In this document: in pieces, positions 1-7,803 of the stretch | Layout of the letters: every line of letters starts with the position of its first letter | How positions within the stretch are numbered: position 1 is the first letter of the stretch | From: Kiloniellales bacterium | GTDB lineage: Bacteria > Pseudomonadota > Alphaproteobacteria > Kiloniellales > JAKSDN01 | Assembly (NCBI GenBank): GCA_022360075.1 | Contig: JAKSDN010000233.1 | Coordinates: forward strand, 1 to 16,891 | Length of the DNA: 16,891 nt | Reading direction: 5' to 3' | The notes under the pieces: model-generated | Told to the model about the DNA's origin: nothing | Database searches by the model: none | The model's input: the letters and a program-made list of their open reading frames with translations, nothing else | Program-made: the position numbers and the translations under genes

Positions 1-111
1 CACAGCCCGAGCGTCATCGTCCGGCTGCGCGAGGCCTTTCCCGACCTGCCCGACGAGCCGGACGCGAAGACCGTGTTCCTGAAGCTGCGCGAGCTGCGCA
101 ATAGCTGGTGA
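1..111 (+). CDS. C-terminal end of an unidentified protein (5' end outside window)
   Basis: An open frame runs from the first base to a TGA and gives 36 residues ending in LRELRNSW. About 35 of the 37 codons end in G or C, matching the neighbouring genes, which is why I accept it as real coding sequence. The fragment is charged and probably helical, with a DLPDEPDAKT linker, but I see no family signature and name no function. It stops six bases before the facing stop codon of the next gene, so the two genes converge with almost no spacer and no obvious terminator hairpin between them. Confidence 0.55.
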   Translation, partial: HSPSVIVRLREAFPDLPDEPDAKTVFLKLRELRNSW

Positions 112-117
112 TGGCGG

Positions 118-783
118 TCAGGCTTTCCGGAGCTCCGGGAAGCCCTGGTACCAGGCGCTGTGGTCGCCGTCGAAGTTGGCCATGCCGTTGCGGGTGAGAC
201 AGCCCCTGGGCGCGATGAAGCTCTCGATGCCGCGCTCCGGGCCTTCGCGCCAGAGGATGTTGAAGGCGCAGAGCTTGGGATAGAACTGCAGGTGCGCGTA
301 GGGCAGGTGGTCGTGGATCCACCAGGCAAGCGCGCGCCAGTCCGCGCCCGCGGCGTAGCGGTCGGCGAACCAGGGGATGACGATGCAGGCCGCGGCGCCG
401 GGCCGGCCCTTGCGGTCGGGCAGGTCCCAGATGTGGTAGCCCGCATTCATCTTGACCCCGGCGCCGTGGCCGCGCGCGTTGCCGAAGGCGCAGACCTCGG
501 CCGAGCGGTAGCCCGAGCGTACGGCGAGGCGGCCGAAGGTGGCCTGCAGCGGCTCCAACAGGGTCTGGCAGAGCGCGCGTCCGGTAGCGATTGCGCGCTC
601 GGGATCGGCGGGAACGTTGGGGCGGCCGTAGAAGTTGGCGATCTCCGACATGAGGAAATCGCGGAAGAAGAAATTGGCGCTCAGCCTGACCCGGCCGAGC
701 TCTTCGAGGGCCTTCATGGAGCCGGGCTTGCGGATGCGCGGTTTGGCTTTCGTGGGCGTTGTCATGTCGGGGATCGAGGCCAT
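118..783 (-). CDS. Peptidase M15-like conserved protein
   Basis: The predicted protein has 221 residues. The middle resembles the M15A / hedgehog-DD-peptidase fold: a 'LSANFFFRDFLMSEIA' opening near residues 34-49, a LLEPLQATFG helix near 75-84, and the SGYRS motif at 90-94 that normally precedes the first zinc ligand. The usual SxHxxGxAxD metal motif is altered to N-A-G-Y-H-I-W-D at 113-120, so His117 and Asp120 are candidate ligands. A Trp/His-rich tail follows (WWIHDHLPYAHLQFYPK, about 154-170). Family members cleave or bind peptidoglycan-type peptides; catalysis here is not assured. There is no signal peptide; the N-terminus is Lys/Arg-rich. ATG at 783 is the first start, but another ATG six codons in (765) is equally possible because neither has a strong ribosome binding site. 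Confidence 0.7.
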   Translation of the reverse strand: MASIPDMTTPTKAKPRIRKPGSMKALEELGRVRLSANFFFRDFLMSEIANFYGRPNVPADPERAIATGRALCQTLLEPLQATFGRLAVRSGYRSAEVCAFGNARGHGAGVKMNAGYHIWDLPDRKGRPGAAACIVIPWFADRYAAGADWRALAWWIHDHLPYAHLQFYPKLCAFNILWREGPERGIESFIAPRGCLTRNGMANFDGDHSAWYQGFPELRKA

Positions 784-1244
784 TGCCGAGGGGTACGGAT
801 CTTGGCGCGTTGGGTCACGTGCAAGCGCTTTTCGTTGCTTTCCATATCGGCCGCACCCGTCATCTGAGCTTGTCGTTCTATTGGCACGGACTTACTGATG
901 GCGCTGCATGACCTTTGTGCGTCCTTCGAGACGCCGCCTTCGGCGGCTCAGGATGAGACAGGTCTTTGGTGGCATTAAGAAATGTCCTCATCCTGAGGAG
1001 CCCGCGTGAGCGGGCGTCTCGAAGGACGCACCATGTCATTCCAGGCCGCCATCAACAGCATCACAAGCTCAGCATGAGGAGGATGGGATTGGCAGTCCAA
1101 GTCGCCCCGGACGTCAACATCGACGATTGATTGTACCTCACGCGCACTCCAAGCTCAGCGAGTTACAGACACATTTCGATCAATCTCGTAGTAAGAACGT
1201 TGGATTGCGCTTCGCTTCGGGCCGAGCCGATGCGATAGTGAGGC
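784..1244. other. 461-bp intergenic stretch with a palindromic repeat
   Basis: This gap separates the divergent M15-like and ArsR-type genes and must hold both promoters. The left part (784-900) and the part after the repeat (1032-1244) have no convincing coding frame. The main structure is the inverted repeat at 917-1031, listed separately. Just before the ArsR-type gene the DNA is less GC-rich (about 1120-1200), as expected for a promoter, but no clear -35/-10 pair stands out. Confidence 0.6.
917..1031. repeat. REP/RIME-like palindromic intergenic repeat
   Basis: The two ends are near-perfect reverse complements. GTGCGTCCTTCGAGACGCC opens the left arm, and GGGCGTCTCGAAGGACGCAC closes the right arm. 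Inside, CTCAGGATGAGACA (about 948-960) mirrors TGTCCTCATCCTGAG (about 983-996) with one missing base. Each arm has its own small hairpin: GCCGCCTTCGGCGGC on the left and CCCGCGTGAGCGGG on the right. The whole would fold as a long stem with side hairpins. From memory, this 'cgtccttcgagacgc...ctcaggatgag' palindrome is a dispersed repeat in many alphaproteobacterial genomes; copy number here cannot be tested from one window. Confidence 0.8.
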
Positions 1245-1988
1245 ATGACCAATCTGGAACCGAGAATCGAGGTGGTCGGCACGGCCGTTGCGGATCGCTC
1301 CCGCGCCCTGATCGTCACGGCCCTGATGGACGGGCGGGCCCACACCGCCAAGGAGCTGGCTTATCGGGCCAGGGTGTCGGCGCAGACGGCGAGCTTTCAC
1401 CTCCAGCACCTCGTCGATTGGGGCCTCCTGGCGCGTCATAGCCGGGGCCGGCATCGCTACTACTTCCTTTCCGGGCCCGAGGTCGCCGACAGCATCGAGG
1501 CCATGATGCTGGCCGCGCCGGCCGAGCATCTGCGGCGCTTACCGAACCGGGCGTCGGAGCCGCTGAAGCTGGCGCGCTGCTGCTACGACCATCTGGCCGG
1601 ACGCCTGGGCGTGGCCGTCGCCGAGCGACTTGCCGATCGCGGAGCCCTCCTGTCGCGCGGCGGCGATTTCAGCCTCACCCCTGCCGGGCTCGCGTTGCTG
1701 GGGGAGTTGGGTCTCGATGCGCAGAGCCTCGACGGCAAGGACCGGCCACTGGCGCGGCACTGCTTGGATTGGACCGAGCGGCGTTTCCATCTGGCCGGCC
1801 GACTCGCCTCTGTGCTGTTACGGCACTTCCTCGCCGAGGCTTGGCTGGCGCGCACCGAGGTTAGCCGGGCCCTCAGGGTGACGGCCAAAGGAGAGGCTCT
1901 GTTCTCCAGCAAGCTCGGCCTGGCCGTGGCCGATTTGGTCCGGGAGGCCGAGGACGAGGCCCAGCCGCGGCGAACGAACCGCGCTTAG
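1245..1988 (+). CDS. ArsR-type winged-helix regulator with duplicated C-terminal motif
   Basis: The product has 247 residues. Residues about 14-75 form an ArsR/SmtB-type winged helix: RSRALIVTALMDGRAHTAKELAYRARVSAQTASFHLQHL followed by a wing ending in RHRYYFL. The ELxVC metal site of arsenic and cadmium sensors is absent, so metal sensing through that helix is unlikely. The long C-terminal half carries two related motifs, RCCYDHLAG at 111-119 and HCLDWTERRFHLAG at 172-185. Each is associated with a TxxGxxL segment, suggesting an internal duplication that may bind a ligand. This architecture is a known 'ArsR family' subgroup of unknown effector. The gene is convergent with the sulfotransferase. 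It starts at ATG 1245 without a strong ribosome binding site. Confidence 0.85.
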   Translation: MTNLEPRIEVVGTAVADRSRALIVTALMDGRAHTAKELAYRARVSAQTASFHLQHLVDWGLLARHSRGRHRYYFLSGPEVADSIEAMMLAAPAEHLRRLPNRASEPLKLARCCYDHLAGRLGVAVAERLADRGALLSRGGDFSLTPAGLALLGELGLDAQSLDGKDRPLARHCLDWTERRFHLAGRLASVLLRHFLAEAWLARTEVSRALRVTAKGEALFSSKLGLAVADLVREAEDEAQPRRTNRA

Positions 1989-2851
1989 CGGCTCCACTCC
2001 GGGATGCGGCGGCCGAGCAGTGCGAAGAGGCGCTCGTTCTCCTCGGCGAACAACGCGAGGAGGCGCGCGCGGGTCTCTGCCGAGAGCTTCGGATAGCCCG
2101 TGCTGGCGGCGCCCTTGGCCTGGCCGGCTCGGATCAGGACCTCTTGAACGCGCGTATGCCGCCGCAGGAAGCGCCAGACCGGCAGGACGACCGGCAAGTT
2201 GATGATCGGCGACAGCACACGATAGATCAGGAAGGCGGCCCAGGGCTTGAGAGGGCGTGAGGCGCCGATCCGCTTGCCCATGCTGCGCGGCCGAAAGGCC
2301 GGATCGGCGCCGAGGAAGGCGTAGAGGTCGCCGATCAGGGCGTCCGGATCGCGCTTCATGTCCTCGTAGAGATAGATCCGGATCTGCTCGCGCGGGAAAT
2401 GGCGGAGAAAGCGGTCGATCTGCTCGTGATAGAGGCCGCGGGTGATGAAGTCCGGCCGCTGCTCGAGCACGGTCTCGAAGGGCGGCAAGTTCGTCCGCTT
2501 GCGGCGCTGCATCCAATAGGCCGAGTAGGCCCGGTCGACCGGATGGCGCAGCATGAAGATGACCTTCATGTCCGGATTGAGCCGATGCAGGGCCTCGGCG
2601 GCCTCGGGGAAGAACATGTAGTCCGTGCTGAGCTCGCCGCGGACGCGGTAGCGCGACTCCTCCGGGAAGAGGCTCAGGTACCAATCGAGACCGCGCGCCT
2701 CGGTACTGACGCGGCAATTGCCGGCGGGGCAGAAGAAGTGCACTTCCTTGCAGGGCGGGACGAATATCTCGGGGTGCTCGTCGAGACACTCGGACAGCCA
2801 AGTCGTCGCGGCCTTTTGGGCGCCTACGACCATAAATGTAGGGAGAGCCAT
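1985..2851 (-). CDS. PAPS-dependent sulfotransferase
   Basis: The product has 288 residues, the usual size for a single-domain sulfotransferase. The 5'-phosphosulfate loop is GAQKAATTWL at 10-19, near the N-terminus as expected. The 3'-phosphate binding segment is LRHPVDRAYSAYW at 101-113, with Arg102 and Ser110 in the conserved places. The family moves sulfate from PAPS to a hydroxyl or amine on a carbohydrate, lipid or small molecule; this P-loop version resembles bacterial carbohydrate/heparan-type enzymes more than cytosolic phenol enzymes. A hydrophobic stretch (FLIYRVLSPIINLPVVLPVW, about 208-227) could be a membrane-associating hairpin. GGGAG lies 10 bases before the ATG. No sulfate activation or polysaccharide genes are adjacent, so the acceptor is unknown. 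Confidence 0.9.
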   Translation of the reverse strand: MALPTFMVVGAQKAATTWLSECLDEHPEIFVPPCKEVHFFCPAGNCRVSTEARGLDWYLSLFPEESRYRVRGELSTDYMFFPEAAEALHRLNPDMKVIFMLRHPVDRAYSAYWMQRRKRTNLPPFETVLEQRPDFITRGLYHEQIDRFLRHFPREQIRIYLYEDMKRDPDALIGDLYAFLGADPAFRPRSMGKRIGASRPLKPWAAFLIYRVLSPIINLPVVLPVWRFLRRHTRVQEVLIRAGQAKGAASTGYPKLSAETRARLLALFAEENERLFALLGRRIPEWSR

Positions 2852-3015
2852 CGACTGCCCGCTCCCGCCAGCACGATGAGGAAAGCGCCCAATGACCTCG
2901 AAAGGCAGACGAAGGAAGGAGGCGAGGCGAATCCTACGAGACTAGCTGCTAGAGCTAACGCCGGGCGCAAGCGGCGTCTTGTGCGATCCTGTGATAGTCC
3001 TGTTAAAACTTTGTT

Positions 3016-3792
3016 TTATGTCGAATTTCGGGTGCCCGTATCGACATGAGGGCGCGTTGGGCGGTGATCGGTCGGCCCAGGCCGGTCTCGATTCGCCCGG
3101 GCCACTACGAACGTGAGGAAGTTCGCGATCAGCCGCCCGGCGTCCAGGTTGTCGTCCGCTCGATCGGTCAGATCTTGAAGGGTGAGACCCGCGGTTTCGA
3201 ACAGCTCCCGGTTGTGCGTGAACCAGGCGATGAGCTGCTTGTGATCGAACTCCGGGTGCGGCTGTACGCCCCAAGCCGGTCCGTGCCGCCAACGCCAGAT
3301 CTGATTGGCGCAGTCCGGGCTCTCGGCAAGCACGATGATGTCCGGATCATCCGGGCGCACCTCGTCCTGATGCCAATGAAACACCGAGAACGCGTCGGGC
3401 AGGCCGCCGACGAGAGGATCGCCCGCCCGCGCCGCGTCGGTCAGGCGAATGCCGCCATAGCCCATTTCGCGCTCCGCGCGGATCTCGACCTGATCGCGGC
3501 CGCACAAGGCCGAGGCCATGATCTGGCTGCCGAAGCAGAGACCCATCATCGGGACCCGATCCTGCGCCAGGGCCGATAGAACCTCGTGCTCCCGATGGAT
3601 CCAGGCTTTGTCGTCGTAGGCGCCGTCGAAGCTCGGGCTCACGTAGACGCCGCAGTAATCCGTGCCCGCCGGGAACTCGCCGTCGTTGGTTCGAAGCCGT
3701 TCTACATCCAGCCCCGTTTCCGACAGCAGGCGGTCGAAGCGGGTCTCCGGCTGCGGACGGCGCCAGTTGTCCAGATAGAGGAAGGGCTTCAT
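3016..3792 (-). CDS. Stand-alone class I glutamine amidotransferase (GATase1) domain protein
   Basis: The product has 258 residues with a complete catalytic set. The nucleophile elbow is GLCFGSQ with Cys86, and the QPHPE motif supplies His179 and Glu181. This is the GMP-synthase-like class I amidotransferase fold without a fused synthetase. Such proteins hydrolyse a gamma-glutamyl amide, either releasing ammonia for a partner or acting as gamma-glutamyl hydrolases in catabolism. Its ATG overlaps the stop codon of the upstream hydantoinase B gene (ATGA at 3789-3792), so translation is probably coupled, and it is the last gene of the cluster. I infer a role downstream of, or together with, the hydantoinase, for example on an amide or gamma-glutamyl intermediate. 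The C-terminal 30 residues are Arg/Pro-rich and look disordered. Confidence 0.88.
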   Translation of the reverse strand: MKPFLYLDNWRRPQPETRFDRLLSETGLDVERLRTNDGEFPAGTDYCGVYVSPSFDGAYDDKAWIHREHEVLSALAQDRVPMMGLCFGSQIMASALCGRDQVEIRAEREMGYGGIRLTDAARAGDPLVGGLPDAFSVFHWHQDEVRPDDPDIIVLAESPDCANQIWRWRHGPAWGVQPHPEFDHKQLIAWFTHNRELFETAGLTLQDLTDRADDNLDAGRLIANFLTFVVARANRDRPGPTDHRPTRPHVDTGTRNST

Positions 3793-5534
3793 GCCGCCGC
3801 GTCGCTCGAGACTCCGCTGCGGCGCTGCCTGAGGGCTTGCGTGGCCTCGGGATCGGGCGTGCCGTCATCGCGCAAGACCACGCCGTAGTCTCGCTCGGCG
3901 TCTTCCGGCGTGATCAGGCCGTCGAGGACGTCTTCCGCCACCGCCTCCATGCTGCGCTCCAGCGGATCGCCGTAGCCGCCGCCGCCGGGCAGCTCCAGGA
4001 CCAGGCGCTGGCCATGGGGAATGGACTGCCGGCCCTTGCTCTTCATCTTCCGACCCGACGACAGCGTCACCGCGCCTGCCTGGCCGTCATTGCCCCCGAA
4101 GCGGCCTTCGGGTGCACGCCAGGTGCGGTCGAACATGGCGGCGACGCTGAAGGGCGTGCCGTCCTCGCCGGCGATCTCGATACGCTGACCGTAGCCGCCG
4201 CGCCACCGCCCCGCGCCGGCGGAGCGTTCGCGGAACTCCTTGCGCCAGACGATCAGGGGAAAGCTGGTTTCGACGGCCTCGATCGGCGGTGTACGCACGC
4301 CGCTTGGAAACGCGGTCGTGGAGAGGCCGTCCAAGCCCGGCCGCCCTCCCGTGCCGCCGGTGTTGAACATGATGACGTCGTAGTCGCGCGACAGCTTGGG
4401 CGCCTTCGCCGCGATTGCAGGTTCGACGGCCGTTCGACCGCCGCGAATCATGGGGTTCCACATTGCGCCTGCGCCTTCCGCCGGGACGCGTTCGGGCAGG
4501 ATCTGCGCCAGGCAGCCAAAGACGATGTCCGGCAGCATCTGGCCGATGACGTGGCGCGCGGAAACCGGCATCGGCCGCACCGCGTTGAGAATCGAGCCCT
4601 CGGGCGCCGATACGCTGACCGGCTCCAGCGAGCCGGCGTTGCAGGGCACGTTCGGGCCGATGATGCAGTTCACGCCGAAGGTCGTATAGGCGAGCGTGAA
4701 GTTGTGGACGACGTTGATGCCGTAGGCGCTCGCCGGAGAGGAACCGGTATAGTCGACGTGGATGCGCCCGTCCTTGACACTCAGCTCGGCGCAGATCCTG
4801 ATCGGCTCGTCGAAGCCGTCAAGCTCGGTCTCGTGGCGATAGCGGCCCTCGGGCAATGCCCGGATCGCCTTGGTGATGCTCTGCCTCGACTGGCCTGTGA
4901 TGTAGTCGCCGACGTCCTCGATGTCGTCCAGGCCGAACTCCTCGAGCATCGCGACAGTGCGCCGGGCGCCGTCGTCGTTGCAGGTCATCATGGCGTGGAA
5001 GTCGCCTTCCATGTCGCCGGCGTTGCGGACGTTGGTCCGCAGGATCTCCATCAGGTCCTCGTTGATCACGCCCTCGCGCGCGAGATGCATGATCGGGATG
5101 TTGACGCCCTCCTCGTAGCACTGGCGGGCATCCGGCCCGAAGCCGCGACCGCCCATGTCCACGATGTGGCAGGTGTTGGCGAGCAACGCGACGACGCGGC
5201 CTCTGTGAAACGCGGGCGTCACGACGGTCACGTCGTGGTAGTGGCCGACCGAGAGCCAAGGATCGTTGGTCACGAAGACATCGCCCGGCTTCATGCTGTC
5301 GACGGGGAACTTCTTCAGGAAATGGGTGACGCAGATCGCCATGGAGTTGACGTGGCCGGGCGTGCCCGTGATGGCCTGGGCGATCATCTGGCCGCGGCGG
5401 TTGAAGACCCCCGCCGAAAGGTCCCCGCACTCGCGCACGGACTGGCTGAAGGCCGTGCGGATCACGGTCTGCGCCTGCTCCTCGATCGCCGAGATCAGGC
5501 GGCTCCAGATGAGCTGCTTGCGGATCTCTTCCAT
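3789..5534 (-). CDS. hyuB: Hydantoinase/oxoprolinase family subunit B (HyuB type)
   Basis: The product has 581 residues, full length for the hydantoinase B/oxoprolinase family. Typical segments are GTPGHVNSMA (about 57-66), NDPWLSVGHYHDVTVVTP (90-107), where most relatives have NDPxxGGTHLPD, and TCHIVDMGGRG (121-131). EEGVNIPIMH follows (141-150), and near the C-terminus there is a glycine-rich LELPGGGGYGDP. With subunit A it would catalyse ATP-dependent opening of a cyclic amide such as 5-oxoproline, N-methylhydantoin or a related ring. It follows subunit A by 23 bases and overlaps the amidotransferase gene. The ATG has an excellent ribosome binding site. The altered GTHLPD motif may mark a different substrate; which one is not decidable here. 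Confidence 0.93.
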   Translation of the reverse strand: MEEIRKQLIWSRLISAIEEQAQTVIRTAFSQSVRECGDLSAGVFNRRGQMIAQAITGTPGHVNSMAICVTHFLKKFPVDSMKPGDVFVTNDPWLSVGHYHDVTVVTPAFHRGRVVALLANTCHIVDMGGRGFGPDARQCYEEGVNIPIMHLAREGVINEDLMEILRTNVRNAGDMEGDFHAMMTCNDDGARRTVAMLEEFGLDDIEDVGDYITGQSRQSITKAIRALPEGRYRHETELDGFDEPIRICAELSVKDGRIHVDYTGSSPASAYGINVVHNFTLAYTTFGVNCIIGPNVPCNAGSLEPVSVSAPEGSILNAVRPMPVSARHVIGQMLPDIVFGCLAQILPERVPAEGAGAMWNPMIRGGRTAVEPAIAAKAPKLSRDYDVIMFNTGGTGGRPGLDGLSTTAFPSGVRTPPIEAVETSFPLIVWRKEFRERSAGAGRWRGGYGQRIEIAGEDGTPFSVAAMFDRTWRAPEGRFGGNDGQAGAVTLSSGRKMKSKGRQSIPHGQRLVLELPGGGGYGDPLERSMEAVAEDVLDGLITPEDAERDYGVVLRDDGTPDPEATQALRQRRSGVSSDAAA

Positions 5535-5543
5535 GGTCTCCTG

Positions 5544-5551
5544 ACCTCCTT
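5544..5551 (-). promoter_or_regulatory. Strong Shine-Dalgarno of hyuB
   Basis: On the minus strand the 23-base gap between hyuA and hyuB contains AAGGAGGT, matching the 16S anti-SD core. It lies about nine bases before the hyuB ATG and fixes that start. It suggests subunit B is translated independently and efficiently. Confidence 0.8.
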
Positions 5552-5557
5552 CGTCCG

Positions 5558-7657
5558 CTATGTCGTTGACCGTCGCGTCAACTCGATCTCGCCGCCGGCG
5601 AGAATCGCCGCGTCGAACTGCGATGCCACGACGGTGGTCGTCGCCTCCTCGGCGATGATGGCGGGGCCGGCGACCCTGCTGCCCGGCTCCAGCGCGGCGC
5701 GGCGGTGGACGCGAAAGGTCAGCGCGGACTGCGCCGTCGGATCGAAGACCAGCCGCGTCTCGGGCCGATCCTCGGCGTCGCTGACGCCGTTCCGGCGCTC
5801 CAAAGGCAGGTCTGGATGAGGCTCGGCCTGAACGGTGACGGTCCAGGCGACCGCTTCCGCATCGGCGATCGCCCCGATGTCGCGACCGAAAACCCGCTTG
5901 TACTGCCGATCGAAAAGCTGCTGCAGAAGCGCGCCGCTGTCCGGGCCCAAGGCCTGGTCCGGCAGGTCGACCACGATCTCGTGGCCTTGGCCCTGATAGC
6001 GCATATAGGCCTGCCTGCTGACCGACAGCGCGGCGTCCTCGCCGGCGCCGAGACGCACGTAGCGCGTCGCTTCCGCCTCCATCTCGGCATAGACCCGATT
6101 GACGACGTCGGCCTCGAAGGCATCCATGCGCATGTAAAGCGTGCGCACGACCTCGTAGGCGATCGGCGCGCGCAGGAAGCCGACGGCCGATCCGACGCCC
6201 GCGTCGCGCGGGATGATGATGCGCGCGATGCCCAGCTTGTCGGCCATCTGGCAGGCGTGCAGCGGCGCGGCGCCACCGAAGGCGATGAGCGTGCGGTCAT
6301 CGGTGTTCTTGCCGCTCTCGATCGCGTGCACGCGTGCCGCGCTCGCCATGTTCTCGCAGACCATCTCGGTCACGCCGAAGGCCGCCGCATCGGACGACAC
6401 CTCCATCACCTGTCCGATTTCCGCCTGCAGCGCGGCATCCGCCTTTTCCGCGTCCAGGGTCACCTTGCCGCCGGCAAAGAGATCCGGTGGGATGCGGGCC
6501 ATCACGACGTTGGCGTCGGTGACCGTCGGCCGGGTGCCGCCGAGACCGTAGCTGGCCGGCCCCGGCTGTGCGCCGGCGCTCTCCGGGCCGACCGAAATCC
6601 GGCCCAGCTCGTCGATCCAGGCAATCGAGCCGCCGCCGGCGCCGATCTCGACCATGTCGATGACCGGGATGCGCAGCGGGAGGCCGCTGTCCTTGCGGAA
6701 GCGATAGACACGCGCGACCTCGAAGCGGCGGCTGGTCTGCGCCCGCCCGCCGTCGACCAGACAGATCTTGGCCGTCGTGCCGCCCATGTCGAAGGACATG
6801 ACCTTGTCGAGCCGATTGGCCTTGGCGACCTCGCTGGCGAAGATCGCGCCGCCGGCCGGGCCGGATTCGACGAGACGGACGGGGAAGCGCTTGGCCGTGT
6901 CGACCGTGGTGAGCCCGCCACTCGACAGGATGAGCTGAAGCGGGCATCGGAAGCCTCTATCGAGCAGCGCCTCCTCGAAGCGCGCCAGATAGCGCTGAAT
7001 GATGGGCCGCACGTAGGCGTTGGCGCAGGCGGTCGAAAAGCGCTCGAACTCGCGGAATTCCGGCGAGACCTCCGAGGAGATCGTGATCGACCAGTCCGGC
7101 CGCCGCGCCTCGAAGAAGTCTCGGGCGAGGCGCTCGTGAACCGGGTTCGCATAGCTGTGGATGAAGCCGATCGTCAGGGACTCGGTTCCCGCGGCATCCA
7201 GCGCGGGCAACAAGGCCTCGAGCTCGCCTTCGCTCAACGCGACCAGAACCTCGCCGCGGCTGTTCAGCCTTTCGGCGACCGAGAAGCGGCGGCGGCGCGG
7301 TACCAGCGGCTCGGGCTTGATGATATTGACGTCGTATTGCTCGGGCCTTCCCTCGGTACCGATCTCCACGGTGTCGCGGAAGCCATCGGTCGTCACGAAA
7401 GAGGTCCGGGCGCCCTTGCGCTCCAAGATCGCGTTCGTTGCGAGAGTCGTGCCGTGGATGATGACCGACACGCTCGCCGGCGAGGTCTCGGAGAGCGCGA
7501 GCACCTCCTCGATCGCCTGCATGGAGGCGAGCGCCGGATCATCCGTGGAGGTCAGCACCTTCGAAGTGAAGCGCCGGCCGCGGCGCTCGAGAGCCACGTC
7601 CGTGAAGGTGCCACCAATATCGACGCCGATCCTTGCGGCCCCGGAAGTTTCAGCCAT
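5558..7657 (-). CDS. hyuA: Hydantoinase/oxoprolinase family subunit A (HyuA type, ATP-binding)
   Basis: The product has 699 residues, normal for the family. The first nucleotide-binding motif of the ASKHA fold is GVDIGGTFTDVAL, with DIGGTFTD at 13-20. HGTTLATNAILER (68-80) is the family hallmark. ESGPAGG (263-269) and FDMGGTTAK (288-296) form the second half of the ATP site. The C-terminal region is the usual acetophenone-carboxylase-like domain. Subunit A activates the ring carbonyl with ATP and subunit B completes the hydrolysis; in some relatives the pair works in carboxylation of ketones instead. The start is ATG with GGAG four bases upstream. A 146-bp gap separates it from the GST gene, so an internal promoter is possible. 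The operon partners favour a hydrolase role for a cyclic amide. Confidence 0.93.
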   Translation of the reverse strand: MAETSGAARIGVDIGGTFTDVALERRGRRFTSKVLTSTDDPALASMQAIEEVLALSETSPASVSVIIHGTTLATNAILERKGARTSFVTTDGFRDTVEIGTEGRPEQYDVNIIKPEPLVPRRRRFSVAERLNSRGEVLVALSEGELEALLPALDAAGTESLTIGFIHSYANPVHERLARDFFEARRPDWSITISSEVSPEFREFERFSTACANAYVRPIIQRYLARFEEALLDRGFRCPLQLILSSGGLTTVDTAKRFPVRLVESGPAGGAIFASEVAKANRLDKVMSFDMGGTTAKICLVDGGRAQTSRRFEVARVYRFRKDSGLPLRIPVIDMVEIGAGGGSIAWIDELGRISVGPESAGAQPGPASYGLGGTRPTVTDANVVMARIPPDLFAGGKVTLDAEKADAALQAEIGQVMEVSSDAAAFGVTEMVCENMASAARVHAIESGKNTDDRTLIAFGGAAPLHACQMADKLGIARIIIPRDAGVGSAVGFLRAPIAYEVVRTLYMRMDAFEADVVNRVYAEMEAEATRYVRLGAGEDAALSVSRQAYMRYQGQGHEIVVDLPDQALGPDSGALLQQLFDRQYKRVFGRDIGAIADAEAVAWTVTVQAEPHPDLPLERRNGVSDAEDRPETRLVFDPTAQSALTFRVHRRAALEPGSRVAGPAIIAEEATTTVVASQFDAAILAGGEIELTRRSTT

Positions 7658-7803
7658 GGCTCTCCGCTCATCAATGGGCAGGCTGGCGGCCAGGTGATAC
7701 GCGCCTGCCAGGCCCGACAGTCGGCGGCAACGTTAGACCGAGGGATATCCGGCCTGTTGATATTTTTCGGCGGCGGATTGCGCGATTTCGCCAGCGGCAT
7801 GTC

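Noticed and set aside
1125..1185. GATTGAT and ATCAATC as an operator pair of the ArsR-type gene
   Set aside because: The seven-base half-sites are 47 bp apart, compatible with chance.
3004..3018. AT-rich hairpin TAAAAC-TTT-GTTTTA as a terminator of the cluster
   Set aside because: It has only six A/T-rich base pairs, overlaps the amidotransferase stop codon and is too weak for an intrinsic terminator.
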